From Spirochaeta thermophila DSM 6578 (GTDB lineage Bacteria; Spirochaetota; Spirochaetia; Winmispirales; Winmispiraceae), in contig NC_017583.1 of NCBI RefSeq assembly GCF_000184345.1, positions 434,001 through 498,000 of the forward strand: a stretch of 64,000 bases of DNA, given 5' to 3'. A program made the position numbers and the translations under genes. The notes below the pieces were generated by a model. It did no database searches, was not told the origin of the DNA, and saw nothing but the letters and a program-made list of their open reading frames with translations. Shown here piece after piece: positions 42,386 through 50,953 of this stretch (position 1 is its first letter; every line of letters begins with the position of its first letter).

Positions 42386-44580
42386 GGACATCGTATCTCT
42401 CTCCGGAAGAACGTCATGAGGGCTTGAGAGCCTTTCTCGCCTTCAACGCCTTCAACGGCGTGGGGTTCGGCCTCCTCGCCGAGACGATCGTGTATCTCCT
42501 CGCCTTGCAGTACGGTGCCACCAACCTCCAGTTGGGCTATATCTCCTCCCTCATCCACCTCACGGGTTTCCTCCTCATCCTGTTCCCTCATGTCCTGAAG
42601 GGCGCTCCACTCGTTCCGGTCTATTTCGGGGCGTGGCTGGGGAGGGGACTCGTGGCCCTCCTCTACTGGCTCACCCTTCTCGTATCCCCTTCCGCAGCGA
42701 TCTGGGTGATCCTCGCCACCTACACCCTGTTCTGCATGCTCAGGACCGTGGGAGTCGCCCTCTACCGGCCCGTACAGAAGATGCTCTCCACCCCCTCCAC
42801 GCTGGGCTCGGTCATGGTGCAGGCGAACCTGGCCTACAGCCTCACCATGATCATCGGCCAGCTTCTGAGTTTCCTCTTCCTCTCTTCGCCTCTCGCGTCT
42901 GGACCGAGAGGGTTGCTGTCGCTCATACTGGGGGGTGTGCTCTTCAACTCCGTGGCCTCCCTTTTCCTCCTCAGGATACCCTCTCGTGAACGCATCGCCT
43001 CCTCAGGGGATGAGCACATCGTCGGCGTGCTCCTCGAAGCCCTGAGGAATCCCCGGATACGCTATCCGGTACTCCTCCACTGGATCCACCTGGGGACCAC
43101 GATCCTTCTGGGTTTCAGCACCGCACTCCTCAAGCGGGGACTCGGACTCCCCGAGAATCTGGTGGTCCTCTATACCATGACCACCTACGTGGGGCTCGTG
43201 GCGGCCGGCTTCGTCAACCGGCCCTTCGTGGACAGACTCCCCGCCCGTCCGCTCCTCCTCCTCTCCTTCGGCCTCGAGATTCCCCTCTTCCTCGTGTTCG
43301 CCTTCCTGCGGCCCGGTGCAGCCTTCGGCATGCTCCTCATCCTTGGGTTCGCGCTTGGATTCGTGAAGGGGACCATCGCCGCACATGTCGGGAGGACCCT
43401 GGTACACGCCTATCCCGACGACAGGAAGTTCAGCTACAACGCGATGGTGAACTTCGTCACGTCCTTTCTCGCCCTCGGGTTCGGCATGGCAGGAGGGGCT
43501 CTCGCCGATCTGGGTGTGGGCGTCGCCGCATCCCTCCCCTTCCTGAACGAGTATTCCCTAGTCTTCGCCGCTGGAACCGTGCTCGTGTCCGTGAGCATGG
43601 TGATCTCCCTGGGCGTCAGAGACGCCCGCCGGATGGAGGTGCGGGAGCTCCTGGGAGTGTTCCTGAGTCCCGAGCACCTCACGGCCATGCTCGGTTCTTA
43701 CCGCCTCGAGTCCACCAGGGACGAGAGGAAGCGGCGCCTCATCCTCAACTCGCTCATGGAGTGCTCTTCCCCCCTCGCCGAACGGGAGATCGAACGCATC
43801 CTGCGTCATCCGTTCTCCGTGGAATCCAAGTTCGTCCTCAACCGTCTGTTCGTGAATCCGAAACTGGCCCTTCTCCCCCGTGTCCTCACCCTCGCGGGAG
43901 AACCGGGCTACGTGCACCGAGAGCGGGCGATCTTCGCCCTGGGAGCCTATCGGGGGCCGGAAGTGGAACGGGTCCTCCGTACGGCTCTCGACGACCCCGA
44001 TCCGGCGGTGAGGGGGGCGGCCGCGAAATCGCTGGTACGGGCAGGTTATCCCGTGGATCCCGCCGACCTCTTCCGCCGATTCCTCCACGCGCCCGTGGTG
44101 CGGGAGGAGGTGGACTACCTCATCGCCCTCGGCCTTGCCGAAGAGGAGGAATTCCTCTTCCGCCGTATCTTCACCTTCGCCGAGAAGAGGGAAGGACCGT
44201 ACTACAGGATGACCGTCTACAGTGCGATCTCCTCTGCCTTGGGTACCGCCCCCCTTCTGGGTGATCTCTTCATGGAGGAGGAATCCGGGAGAGGGAAGGG
44301 TGTCTCCCGGTTCCTCGAGGAGGCGGTGCGGTTCGTACCCTTCTGGCGGGAGAGGGACAGGATAGGGCGGTCCATGCGTGAGGAGAAGTGGGAAGACATC
44401 CTCCTGTGGGTGGAGCAATGCATCAGAGGGATCTCCGCGAACGAGGGTGTACGAGGGGTCCTCCGTGCCTTCGGCTCGGCGCTCAGGGAGAAGCTCTCTG
44501 GTGCACCTGTGCGGGAAGACGCGATAGCCGCCCTCTATTTCTTCTATGCCCTCCTCGACAGGAATCCGGAGCAAAGATAG
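42382..44580 (+). CDS. MFS-like membrane protein fused to a HEAT-repeat domain
   Basis: 732 residues. The first 420 contain about twelve hydrophobic segments in the style of the major facilitator superfamily (FNAFNGVGFGLLAETIVYLL at the start, AAHVGRTLVHAYPDD in a later loop). The remaining 310 residues are soluble and helical, with a clear HEAT-like unit ERAIFALGAYRGPEVERVL, then ALDDPDPAVRGAAAKSLVRAG. Ordinary MFS carriers have about 400 residues, so the cytoplasmic tail is unusual. The ATG overlaps the stop codon of the hydrolase gene. It may export or import a sugar or peptide, or act as a sensor; the substrate is unknown. Confidence 0.78.
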   Translation: MRTSYLSPEERHEGLRAFLAFNAFNGVGFGLLAETIVYLLALQYGATNLQLGYISSLIHLTGFLLILFPHVLKGAPLVPVYFGAWLGRGLVALLYWLTLLVSPSAAIWVILATYTLFCMLRTVGVALYRPVQKMLSTPSTLGSVMVQANLAYSLTMIIGQLLSFLFLSSPLASGPRGLLSLILGGVLFNSVASLFLLRIPSRERIASSGDEHIVGVLLEALRNPRIRYPVLLHWIHLGTTILLGFSTALLKRGLGLPENLVVLYTMTTYVGLVAAGFVNRPFVDRLPARPLLLLSFGLEIPLFLVFAFLRPGAAFGMLLILGFALGFVKGTIAAHVGRTLVHAYPDDRKFSYNAMVNFVTSFLALGFGMAGGALADLGVGVAASLPFLNEYSLVFAAGTVLVSVSMVISLGVRDARRMEVRELLGVFLSPEHLTAMLGSYRLESTRDERKRRLILNSLMECSSPLAEREIERILRHPFSVESKFVLNRLFVNPKLALLPRVLTLAGEPGYVHRERAIFALGAYRGPEVERVLRTALDDPDPAVRGAAAKSLVRAGYPVDPADLFRRFLHAPVVREEVDYLIALGLAEEEEFLFRRIFTFAEKREGPYYRMTVYSAISSALGTAPLLGDLFMEEESGRGKGVSRFLEEAVRFVPFWRERDRIGRSMREEKWEDILLWVEQCIRGISANEGVRGVLRAFGSALREKLSGAPVREDAIAALYFFYALLDRNPEQR

Positions 44581-44592
44581 CAAAATTTTACC

Positions 44593-44656
44593 TTTACAAA
44601 CTCCACAAACAGGTTATGATATTAGATATTAGGAATTCCCATCGCCGGATGGGGAA
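44593..44656 (+). promoter_or_regulatory. Promoter and inverted repeat before the second ABC importer
   Basis: TTTACA (44593-44598), 16 bases, TATGAT (44615-44620) form a promoter. Downstream, TTCCCATC and GATGGGGAA (44636-44656) form a near-perfect inverted repeat around GCCG, a plausible operator in the early leader. The 183-base gap also holds a short reading frame at 44708. Confidence 0.5.
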
Positions 44657-44707
44657 CTGGTGTATGAAGAGAGTGGAGTGTCAACATCCTGTTTGGGAGG
44701 TTCCCGC

Positions 44708-44767
44708 ATGGCTGAACGTGTCGCAGGAGGATCGGAAAAAGGATCCTCCCTCTTCCCTCCGAGGTGA
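44708..44767 (+). CDS. Possible 19-residue leader peptide
   Basis: An ATG at 44708 with GGGAGG seven bases upstream opens MAERVAGGSEKGSSLFPPR and ends at TGA 44765-44767. This stop overlaps the GTG start of the permease gene (GTGA). It has a better ribosome site than the permease start. It could couple translation, or it may be the original N-terminus of the permease separated by a one-base frameshift, since many homologous permeases carry such a polar N-terminal tail. Confidence 0.35.
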   Translation: MAERVAGGSEKGSSLFPPR

Positions 44768-45645
44768 AGAGGAACATCCGAAAGTACAAGGTGTTCTATC
44801 TCTTCCTCCTTCCCGGTTTCCTCTACTTCGTGGTCTTTCATTACCTGCCCATGTTGGGCTTGCGTTGGTCGTTCTATGAATTCGACCTGAGGGGAGTGGG
44901 GGAGTTCATCGGACTCGAACACTTCAAGACGGCCCTTGCGAGCGAGGGGTTCAGGAGGGCCTTCTGGAACACCCTCATCCTGAGCAGTGCGAACATCGCC
45001 ATCCAGATGACCGCTTCCATTATCATCTCTCTCCTCCTCAACGAGGTCACCAATCAGCTCTTCAAACGAGGGGTGCAGACCATCATCTACCTCCCTCATT
45101 TCCTCTCCTGGCCGGTGGTGGCCTCGGTCTTCGTGCTCATCTTTTCGCAGGGCGGCATGGTGAACGCATTCGTCCAGAAGCTGGGAGGGGAGCCCATCTA
45201 TTTCTTCGGTGATCCGGTGTGGTGGCGGCGAGTATATCTTTTCGCCCTCGCCTGGAGAGAGGTGGGGTGGGCCAGCGTAGTGTACCTCGCGGCCCTCTCC
45301 GGGGTCGATCCCCAGCTCTATGAAGCGGCGTGGATCGACGGCGCGGGTCGCATCCGTCAGGCCATCCACATCACACTTCCGAGCCTCGTGCCTGTGATCG
45401 TCATCGTCCTGGTGATGAACCTCTCGAAGATCTTCAATCTCTTCGAGTCAGTTCTGGTCATGTACAACCCCCTGGTGTACAGCGTGGCCGACGTGCTCCA
45501 GACCTATGTGTACAGGACCGGTATCGTTGAGTTCAGATACGGGTACGCCACCGCTGTGGGGCTCTTCAGATCGCTGATCGCGTTTGCCCTGGTGATGGCG
45601 TCGAACTGGATCGTGAAGCGGATCCGTGGCGAAGCCGTGGTGTGA
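44764..45645 (+). CDS. CUT1 sugar ABC transporter permease (LplB type), second importer
   Basis: Inner-membrane permease of 293 residues with six hydrophobic segments. The EAA loop is LYEAAWIDGAGRIRQAIHIT followed by LPSLVP near residue 200; the N-terminus YLFLLPGFLYFVVFHYLPML is typical. The GTG start at 44764 has no good ribosome site and overlaps the stop of a small upstream reading frame, so translation is probably coupled or the true start is affected by a frameshift. The partner permease is interrupted by an IS. With the GH28 gene behind it, oligogalacturonides are a likely substrate. Confidence 0.87.
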   Translation: MKRNIRKYKVFYLFLLPGFLYFVVFHYLPMLGLRWSFYEFDLRGVGEFIGLEHFKTALASEGFRRAFWNTLILSSANIAIQMTASIIISLLLNEVTNQLFKRGVQTIIYLPHFLSWPVVASVFVLIFSQGGMVNAFVQKLGGEPIYFFGDPVWWRRVYLFALAWREVGWASVVYLAALSGVDPQLYEAAWIDGAGRIRQAIHITLPSLVPVIVIVLVMNLSKIFNLFESVLVMYNPLVYSVADVLQTYVYRTGIVEFRYGYATAVGLFRSLIAFALVMASNWIVKRIRGEAVV

Positions 45646-46238
45646 CTACATATGGAGGATGAAGCATGACACTCGTACAACGGTTCAACAGAGCCAATCT
45701 TCCCAGGACGGTGTTCGTGATATTCAACACCCTGTTCCTCCTCTTCATCGTGATGCTCATCGTCATCCCCCTGCTCAAGGTTTTCGTGGACTCCGTGGAC
45801 GCACGAGCGGCGGAGACGATCTTTCGATTCCTTCCGGAGAAATTCACCCTTGACGCCTACAGGAACCTGCTCTCTAGGCCTGCGCTCTACCGCCCGTTCC
45901 TGGTGAGTCTCTATACCACCACTATGGGCACCATCATCGCCCTCATGACCACCGCCCTCTTCGCCTACGCCCTGGCCCAGGACAACCTGCCGGGCAAGGG
46001 GTTTTTCCTCATGGTGGCCCTGATCACCATGGTCTTCAGGGCCGGGATGATCCCGCTCTTCCTGGTGGTGAGGGACATAGGGCTCCTCAACAACGTGTGG
46101 GCGGTGATCCTCTCCCGGTGCGTGGATGCGTACTACCTGTTGTTGCTCCGTAACTTCTTCAAGACCATTCCCATGAGCATCATGGAGGCCGCGGAGATCG
46201 ACGGCTGTAAGCCCTTCACGGTGTTCTGGCGGATCGTG

Positions 46239-47582
46239 GGACTGTAACATCGAGTGTTGAAAAAGGCGGGGAAAAAAGATAAGGGGTATCTCCCACCACA
46301 CTAATCCTTTTTTCAAGGAGGAGATACCCCATGAAGCGTGGTAACACACGCACACTGATTGAGACACAGTATACCCTCTCTGATCTGATGAAACAAGTGG
46401 AAGACCAGCTACGGGAGGAGGTGCGCCACACCTACAAGACGTACCTGGAACACCTCCTTGAGACGCTGAGAGAGGAGGCAGTAGGACGACCACGATATGC
46501 ACGAGGGGAGCCTGAGAAAGGGCAGTACTACCGGTATGGCTACAGGAAATGGAAGACCGTGCAGACCCCCTGGGGGCCGATCGAGGATGTACGCGTGCCC
46601 CGCATCCGCACCGGCGGGGGGAAGGAGGTGAAGCTGGTCGCCTACGAGCAGAGGCTCGTGGCCCTCGCCGAGCAGCTCATTCTTGGGTATGTGGGAGGGA
46701 TGAGCGCGCGGACGTGGGCCATCCTGTTACGGGAGCTGGGGATAGGAGAGGCTCATCCGCAGACACTCCTGCGGCTCATCAGAGGTCTTCGTGAGGAGAA
46801 GGAGCAGTGGCGGAGGAGGTCCCTTAGAGGAGTGAAGGCCCTTGTGCTGGATGGAGTGTGGGCAAAGAGGCGTGGGAGGGGTCAGAAGAAGCTGGTTGTC
46901 CTGAGTGCCGTGGGGGTGAAGGAGGACGGATCTCATGAGCTCCTCGACTGGGTCGTTGCGGAGCAGGAGGACCAGGCGAGCTACGAGCGACTCCTTACCA
47001 GGCTCTATGAGCGAGGGCTTCATGAGGTGGAGCTGGTGGTGGCCGATGAGGCTGAGGGGATCCGGCAGGCCGTGGAGACGGTGTATCCTGAGGCGAAGAA
47101 GCAGGTATGCCTCTGGCACCTGCAGGGTACGCTTGAGCAGAAGCTCCTGCAGGACATGGGGGAACGGAAGGGGAAGAACGCAGACCTCCAGAAGGAGAGG
47201 CGAGCTTTTCGAGCGGAGTACTGGAAGCTCTTTGAGGCAGGAGGGAAGGAGGACGCAGCACGTGCGTTGGAGGCATTCGTGAAGAAGTGGGCGGCGAAGG
47301 CTCCCCGGATGACGGCCTCCCTCCTGTGGCGGAAGGACCGGCTTTTCTCCTATCTGGAGTTACCCTATGAGTGGAAGGAGAAGGTGAGGACGAGCAACCT
47401 TGCGGAGAACATGTTTCGGCACATGAGAAGCTTTCTACGGAGGTATCCTGGGTATATGAGCCATGCCCATGCGGATGAGGTGGTAGGCCTCTACGTGGTG
47501 GGCATGCAGGTGATACAAGAGGTGGGGAGACGCACCCCTTATCAACTCCAACTCAATTTCAACACTCCTCCTTGACAGTGCC
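46239..47582 (+). mobile_element. IS256-type insertion sequence, copy 1
   Basis: A 1,344-bp element flanked by a perfect 9-bp direct repeat CGGATCGTG (46230-46238 and 47583-47591; 8 bp is usual for the family). Its imperfect inverted ends are GGACTGTAACATCGAGTGTT on the left and GGCACTGTCAAGGAGGAGTG then TTGAAA on the right, read inward. It carries one transposase gene in the same direction as the interrupted permease gene. Confidence 0.9.
46331..47575 (+). CDS. IS256-family transposase, copy 1
   Basis: 414 residues of the mutator type. Visible parts are the N-terminal RYGYRKWKTVQTPWGPIEDVRVPRIR, the first catalytic Asp in VKALVLDGVWAKRRGRG, the second in LVVADEAEGIRQAVETVYPEAKKQ followed by VCLWHL, and the Glu in SNLAENMFRHMRSFLRRYPGY. 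GGAGGAG precedes the ATG. Apart from a few positions, mostly in the first 30 residues, it is identical to copy 2. It looks intact. Confidence 0.93.
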   Translation: MKRGNTRTLIETQYTLSDLMKQVEDQLREEVRHTYKTYLEHLLETLREEAVGRPRYARGEPEKGQYYRYGYRKWKTVQTPWGPIEDVRVPRIRTGGGKEVKLVAYEQRLVALAEQLILGYVGGMSARTWAILLRELGIGEAHPQTLLRLIRGLREEKEQWRRRSLRGVKALVLDGVWAKRRGRGQKKLVVLSAVGVKEDGSHELLDWVVAEQEDQASYERLLTRLYERGLHEVELVVADEAEGIRQAVETVYPEAKKQVCLWHLQGTLEQKLLQDMGERKGKNADLQKERRAFRAEYWKLFEAGGKEDAARALEAFVKKWAAKAPRMTASLLWRKDRLFSYLELPYEWKEKVRTSNLAENMFRHMRSFLRRYPGYMSHAHADEVVGLYVVGMQVIQEVGRRTPYQLQLNFNTPP

Positions 47583-47943
47583 CGGATCGTGCTCCCCTTG
47601 TCGAAGCCGGGCCTCGCGGCGATCGGGCTCTTCTACCTCGTGATGTACTGGAGTCAGTTCTTCGAGTACATCCTCTTCCTCCCCACGAAGCCGCAGTGGC
47701 ACAATTTCCAGGTGTTCCTCCGAAACGTGGTGATCGAGTCGGAGACCCAGGGCTTCGAGGGGTTCGCCTTCGCCACGCAGAGCCTCAAGAATGCGGTGGT
47801 GGTGGCCTCGATGATCCCCGTGCTCATCGCCTATCCCTTCGTACAGAAGTACTTCGTGAAGGGGATCAACATCGGGGCGGTGAAGGGATGATATCCGGGG
47901 CGTTGCCCTGGTGAACATATACCATACCTATGAGGAGGGAAGT

Positions 47944-49377
47944 ATGAGAAAACTCGTGTGTGCAGCGCTGTCCCTGCTCGTGGCCGCCACGGTATGGGCG
48001 GGACCACAGGCGGAACAGCAGGCAGGAGCCGCGCAGATCAAGGAGATCGACATCGTCCTCGACCGGATACTCATGCCCGAGGACGGGCTCGATCAGTGGA
48101 TTGCCGAGTATGAGAAGCTCTTCGGCATAAAGCTCAATGTCACCAAACCCCCGCACAACCAGTACTCTCAGATCCTGGGCACCATGTTCGCGGCGAACGA
48201 TCTGCCCGACATCTGCGAGATCCAGACGGCCGACTATGTGCCTTATGCGAAATCGGGAAAGCTGGTTCCCCTCGAGGACTTCATCAAAGCCTCTCCGGTG
48301 GTGAAATCGATCGATAGTCAGTACTACGAGGCCTACAGACTCAAGGACGGCCACATCTACGGCTTCCCCACCTACAAGGGCGGCGGGTGCGTGGGCTACA
48401 TCCGCAAGGACTGGCTCGACACGCTGGGTCTCAAGGTACCCACCACATGGGACGAGTTCGTGACCGTATTGAAGGCCTTCACCTTCAATGATCCCGACGG
48501 CGATGGTCAGAACGACACAGTGGGTATGACGCTGCCGTTCCAGGTGCCCGTGAACGAGTTCGACTACTACAACCGGTTCATCATGCAGGGCGCCTACTTC
48601 GATTTCCAGAAGAAGAACGGCAAGTGGGTGGATGGTTTCACCCAGCCCGAGATGAAGGCCGCCCTCCAGCGCTTCCAGCAGCTCTACTCCGAGGGTCTCC
48701 TGGACAGGGAATTCTTCACCAACAAGACCTCCACGGCCCGCACCAAGATCTATGAGGGGCAGGCCGGTTTCATGGAGTACTGGGCCGGCACCTGGGGCAC
48801 GAGGATGGATGCGAGCGCCAAAGCCTCGAATCCCAACGCCGAGGTGGTCTCTATTCCTCCCATCGAAGGGGCGCACTACGTGAGCAGGGTGGGCCCGGTG
48901 TTCGGTATCACCACTGCCGCGAAGAACCCCAAGGCGGTCTTCGATGCGATCATCGGCACCATGTGGGACAAGGGGAAGGGCCAGATGCTCTGGACCTTCG
49001 GAGTGGAAGGCCTGCACTACAAGACCGTGGGCGAGAACAAGATCGAGATGCTCCCGCAGCCGTCCAATCCTTCTACTCCCATGCAAAAGTCCTTCATCGA
49101 TCCTCACCTGACCCTCAACGACTGGGCCTTGCCCATCGAGTTCGAGGAGAAGATGAAGCTCTCGGTGGATATCCACAACACGTACGCGGTGCAGCTCGGG
49201 ATTCCCGAGGGCGGAGACCTCTTCTCGAAATATGTGGGTGAGATCAGGACGCTCAAGCAGGAGATCTTCTCCAAGATCGTGACCGGTGAGTACTCGGTGG
49301 ACGAGGGGCTCAAGATGTACCAGCAGAAGGCAAAGGAACTCCACATCGACGAGGTCCTCGCGGAACTCAACGGCTGA
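47944..49377 (+). CDS. Extracellular sugar-binding protein of the second ABC importer
   Basis: 477 residues with the signal peptide MRKLVCAALSLLVAATVWAG and no lipobox. Family 1 binding-protein features are ILGTMFAANDLPDICEIQTAD and FVTVLKAFTFNDPDGDGQND, a calcium-loop-like segment common in this class. GAGGAGG precedes ATG 47944. It follows the split permease gene after 52 bases. Because the upstream gene is interrupted by an IS, transcription may now depend on read-through or on the IS. A strong terminator lies behind it. Confidence 0.9.
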   Translation: MRKLVCAALSLLVAATVWAGPQAEQQAGAAQIKEIDIVLDRILMPEDGLDQWIAEYEKLFGIKLNVTKPPHNQYSQILGTMFAANDLPDICEIQTADYVPYAKSGKLVPLEDFIKASPVVKSIDSQYYEAYRLKDGHIYGFPTYKGGGCVGYIRKDWLDTLGLKVPTTWDEFVTVLKAFTFNDPDGDGQNDTVGMTLPFQVPVNEFDYYNRFIMQGAYFDFQKKNGKWVDGFTQPEMKAALQRFQQLYSEGLLDREFFTNKTSTARTKIYEGQAGFMEYWAGTWGTRMDASAKASNPNAEVVSIPPIEGAHYVSRVGPVFGITTAAKNPKAVFDAIIGTMWDKGKGQMLWTFGVEGLHYKTVGENKIEMLPQPSNPSTPMQKSFIDPHLTLNDWALPIEFEEKMKLSVDIHNTYAVQLGIPEGGDLFSKYVGEIRTLKQEIFSKIVTGEYSVDEGLKMYQQKAKELHIDEVLAELNG

Positions 49378-49396
49378 TGGCGGAAGCGATCCATGT

Positions 49397-49426
49397 CGAG
49401 GTGCCCTCCGGGGCACCTCGTTTTTT
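49397..49426 (+). terminator. Intrinsic terminator of the second ABC operon
   Basis: A perfect 10-bp stem, CGAGGTGCCC (49397-49406) and GGGCACCTCG (49411-49420), with a 4-base loop and six T. Confidence 0.94.
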
Positions 49427-49456
49427 GCGCCACAGGACGAATGAAGGGAGGTTCAG

Positions 49457-50845
49457 ATGCACGTGGATGTCACTACCCTCGGCGCCGATCCCACCGGTCT
49501 GAGGGAGAGCACGGACGCCTTCCGGGAGGCTCTCTCCAGGATAGAAGGGGCGGGAGGGGGGCGCCTCCACGTCCCGCCGGGGGACTACCTGGTCGGTCCC
49601 CTCCGGCTCTGTTCACACCTCGAGTTCGAAGTGGCACGGGGGGCGAGGATCCGTTTCGTCCAGGACCCCGACCGCTATCCTGTGGTCTTCACGAGGTGGG
49701 AAGGGGTCGAGTGCCACGCCTATGCTCCCATGATCTTCGTGGAGGGTGCCGAGGACATACGGATCAGCGGGGGAGGGGTGATCGATGGCCAGGGAGATGC
49801 CTGGTGGAGGATGTATCGAGACTACCGGGAGGGGAGAGTCACCCGTTTTCCCTTCTCGTCGGTGGAGGAGATCGCGAGGAGGAACGCCCACCTGTCCACG
49901 AAGGCCTCCGGAGGAGGGGGGAGGGAATCCCACTTCCTCAGACCGCCCCTCCTCCAGGTGAAGGATTCCCGGCGGGTGGTGATAGAGGGGATCATCCTGC
50001 GGAACTCTGCCTTCTGGAATACCCACATCCTCTATTCCGACGAGGTGTGGATACGGGGCGTCTCTTTCGAGAACCCTCCCGACGCTCCCAACACGGACGG
50101 GCTCAATGTGGATTCCAGCAGGAACGTGCGCATCGAGGACTGTACGTTCGACGTGGGGGACGACTGTCTGGGCCTCAAGTCGGGCATCGACGAGGACGGG
50201 AGGCGGGTGGGCAGACCCACCGAGCACGTGGTGATCCGGGGATGCATCATGCGCCGCGGCCACGGTGGGATCGTGTGCGGCTCGGAGATCGCGGGGGGAG
50301 TGAGGAACGTGGTGGTCACGGGGTGTATCTTCCAGGACACCGATCGTGGGATCCGGATCAAGTCACGAAGGGGAAGGGGCGGGTTCGTGGAGAACGTGAT
50401 GGTTCATCAGATCGTCATGGAACGCGTGCTGGTTCCCCTGGTCGTCAACCTCTACTACCGGTGCGGGATAGATCCCGGGGAGGAAGAGACCATCTCCCGG
50501 CTCGCGTCCCTCCTACCCCTCCCCGTGGACGAGACCACGCCCGCGGTACGGAACATCTCCATAAGTCAGGTGTTCGCCACCGGGGTGAAGTCCTCGGCCG
50601 GATTCCTCCTCGGGCTCCCGGAGCGGCCCATAGAGGGGCTGATGCTGAGCGATTATCGGGTGGTGATGGACGAGGAAGGCCAGGAGGGGGAACCGGCCAT
50701 GGCGTTCTTCCCCACCGCCACGCGTCGGGGAGGCTTCCGAGGGAGGTATCTCAAGAATGCAGAGTTCAGGGGTGTACGGATCGAAGGGGCGGAGGAGCCG
50801 GTTTTCCTGGTGGAAGATTCTTCTTCGATACGCTGCGTCGACTGA
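49457..50845 (+). CDS. GH28 polygalacturonase, cytoplasmic exo-type
   Basis: 462 residues with a right-handed beta-helix. The GH28 signatures are present: NTDGLNVDSS (first catalytic Asp), GDDCLGLKSG (two Asp), RGHGGIVCGSE (His) and RGIRIKS (Arg-x-Lys). There is no signal peptide, so it should act in the cytoplasm on imported short oligogalacturonides and release galacturonate. GGGAGG lies before the ATG. Its neighbours are an importer on the same strand and the uxaE-eda-kdgK operon on the other. A terminator separates it from the importer genes, but no clear promoter was seen. Confidence 0.92.
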   Translation: MHVDVTTLGADPTGLRESTDAFREALSRIEGAGGGRLHVPPGDYLVGPLRLCSHLEFEVARGARIRFVQDPDRYPVVFTRWEGVECHAYAPMIFVEGAEDIRISGGGVIDGQGDAWWRMYRDYREGRVTRFPFSSVEEIARRNAHLSTKASGGGGRESHFLRPPLLQVKDSRRVVIEGIILRNSAFWNTHILYSDEVWIRGVSFENPPDAPNTDGLNVDSSRNVRIEDCTFDVGDDCLGLKSGIDEDGRRVGRPTEHVVIRGCIMRRGHGGIVCGSEIAGGVRNVVVTGCIFQDTDRGIRIKSRRGRGGFVENVMVHQIVMERVLVPLVVNLYYRCGIDPGEEETISRLASLLPLPVDETTPAVRNISISQVFATGVKSSAGFLLGLPERPIEGLMLSDYRVVMDEEGQEGEPAMAFFPTATRRGGFRGRYLKNAEFRGVRIEGAEEPVFLVEDSSSIRCVD

Positions 50846-50905
50846 GGTGATGGAGACGGGTCGATCCCTCTTGTCCCGGCCCGTCGTGCTACGAAACTCG
50901 ACGAT

Positions 50906-50931
50906 GAAGGGGGAGCGTGCGCTCCCCCTTC
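50906..50931. terminator. Bidirectional terminator between GH28 and kdgK
   Basis: An 11-bp perfect stem, GAAGGGGGAGC (50906-50916) and GCTCCCCCTTC (50921-50931), with loop GTGC stands between convergent genes. The flanks are only weakly T-rich. Confidence 0.72.
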
Positions 50932-50953
50932 CCTTGATTTCCCGGAACAGGCT

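Larger units (their letters stand above)
45666..47891 (+). pseudogene. CUT1 ABC permease (YtcP type) split by an IS256-type element
   Basis: The 5' part (45666-46238, 191 codons) and the 3' part (47592-47891, 99 codons and stop) join exactly in frame when the IS and one target duplicate are removed, giving a 290-residue permease with IVLPLSKPGLAAIG at the joint. Its EAA motif SIMEAAEIDGCKPFTVFWRIV ends at the insertion point. The 5' fragment now stops after GL at 46247. It lacks the last two membrane segments, so the importer should not work unless another permease replaces it. The duplicate is still perfect, suggesting a recent event. Confidence 0.9.

Noticed and set aside
44558-44620. Possible sixth AraC-type promoter before the second ABC importer
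   Set aside because: AGCAAAATTTTACC at 44579 lies 36 bp before a -10 box, but the partner 21 bp upstream (ACAGGAATCCGGAG) does not match and a normal -35 box TTTACA is present.
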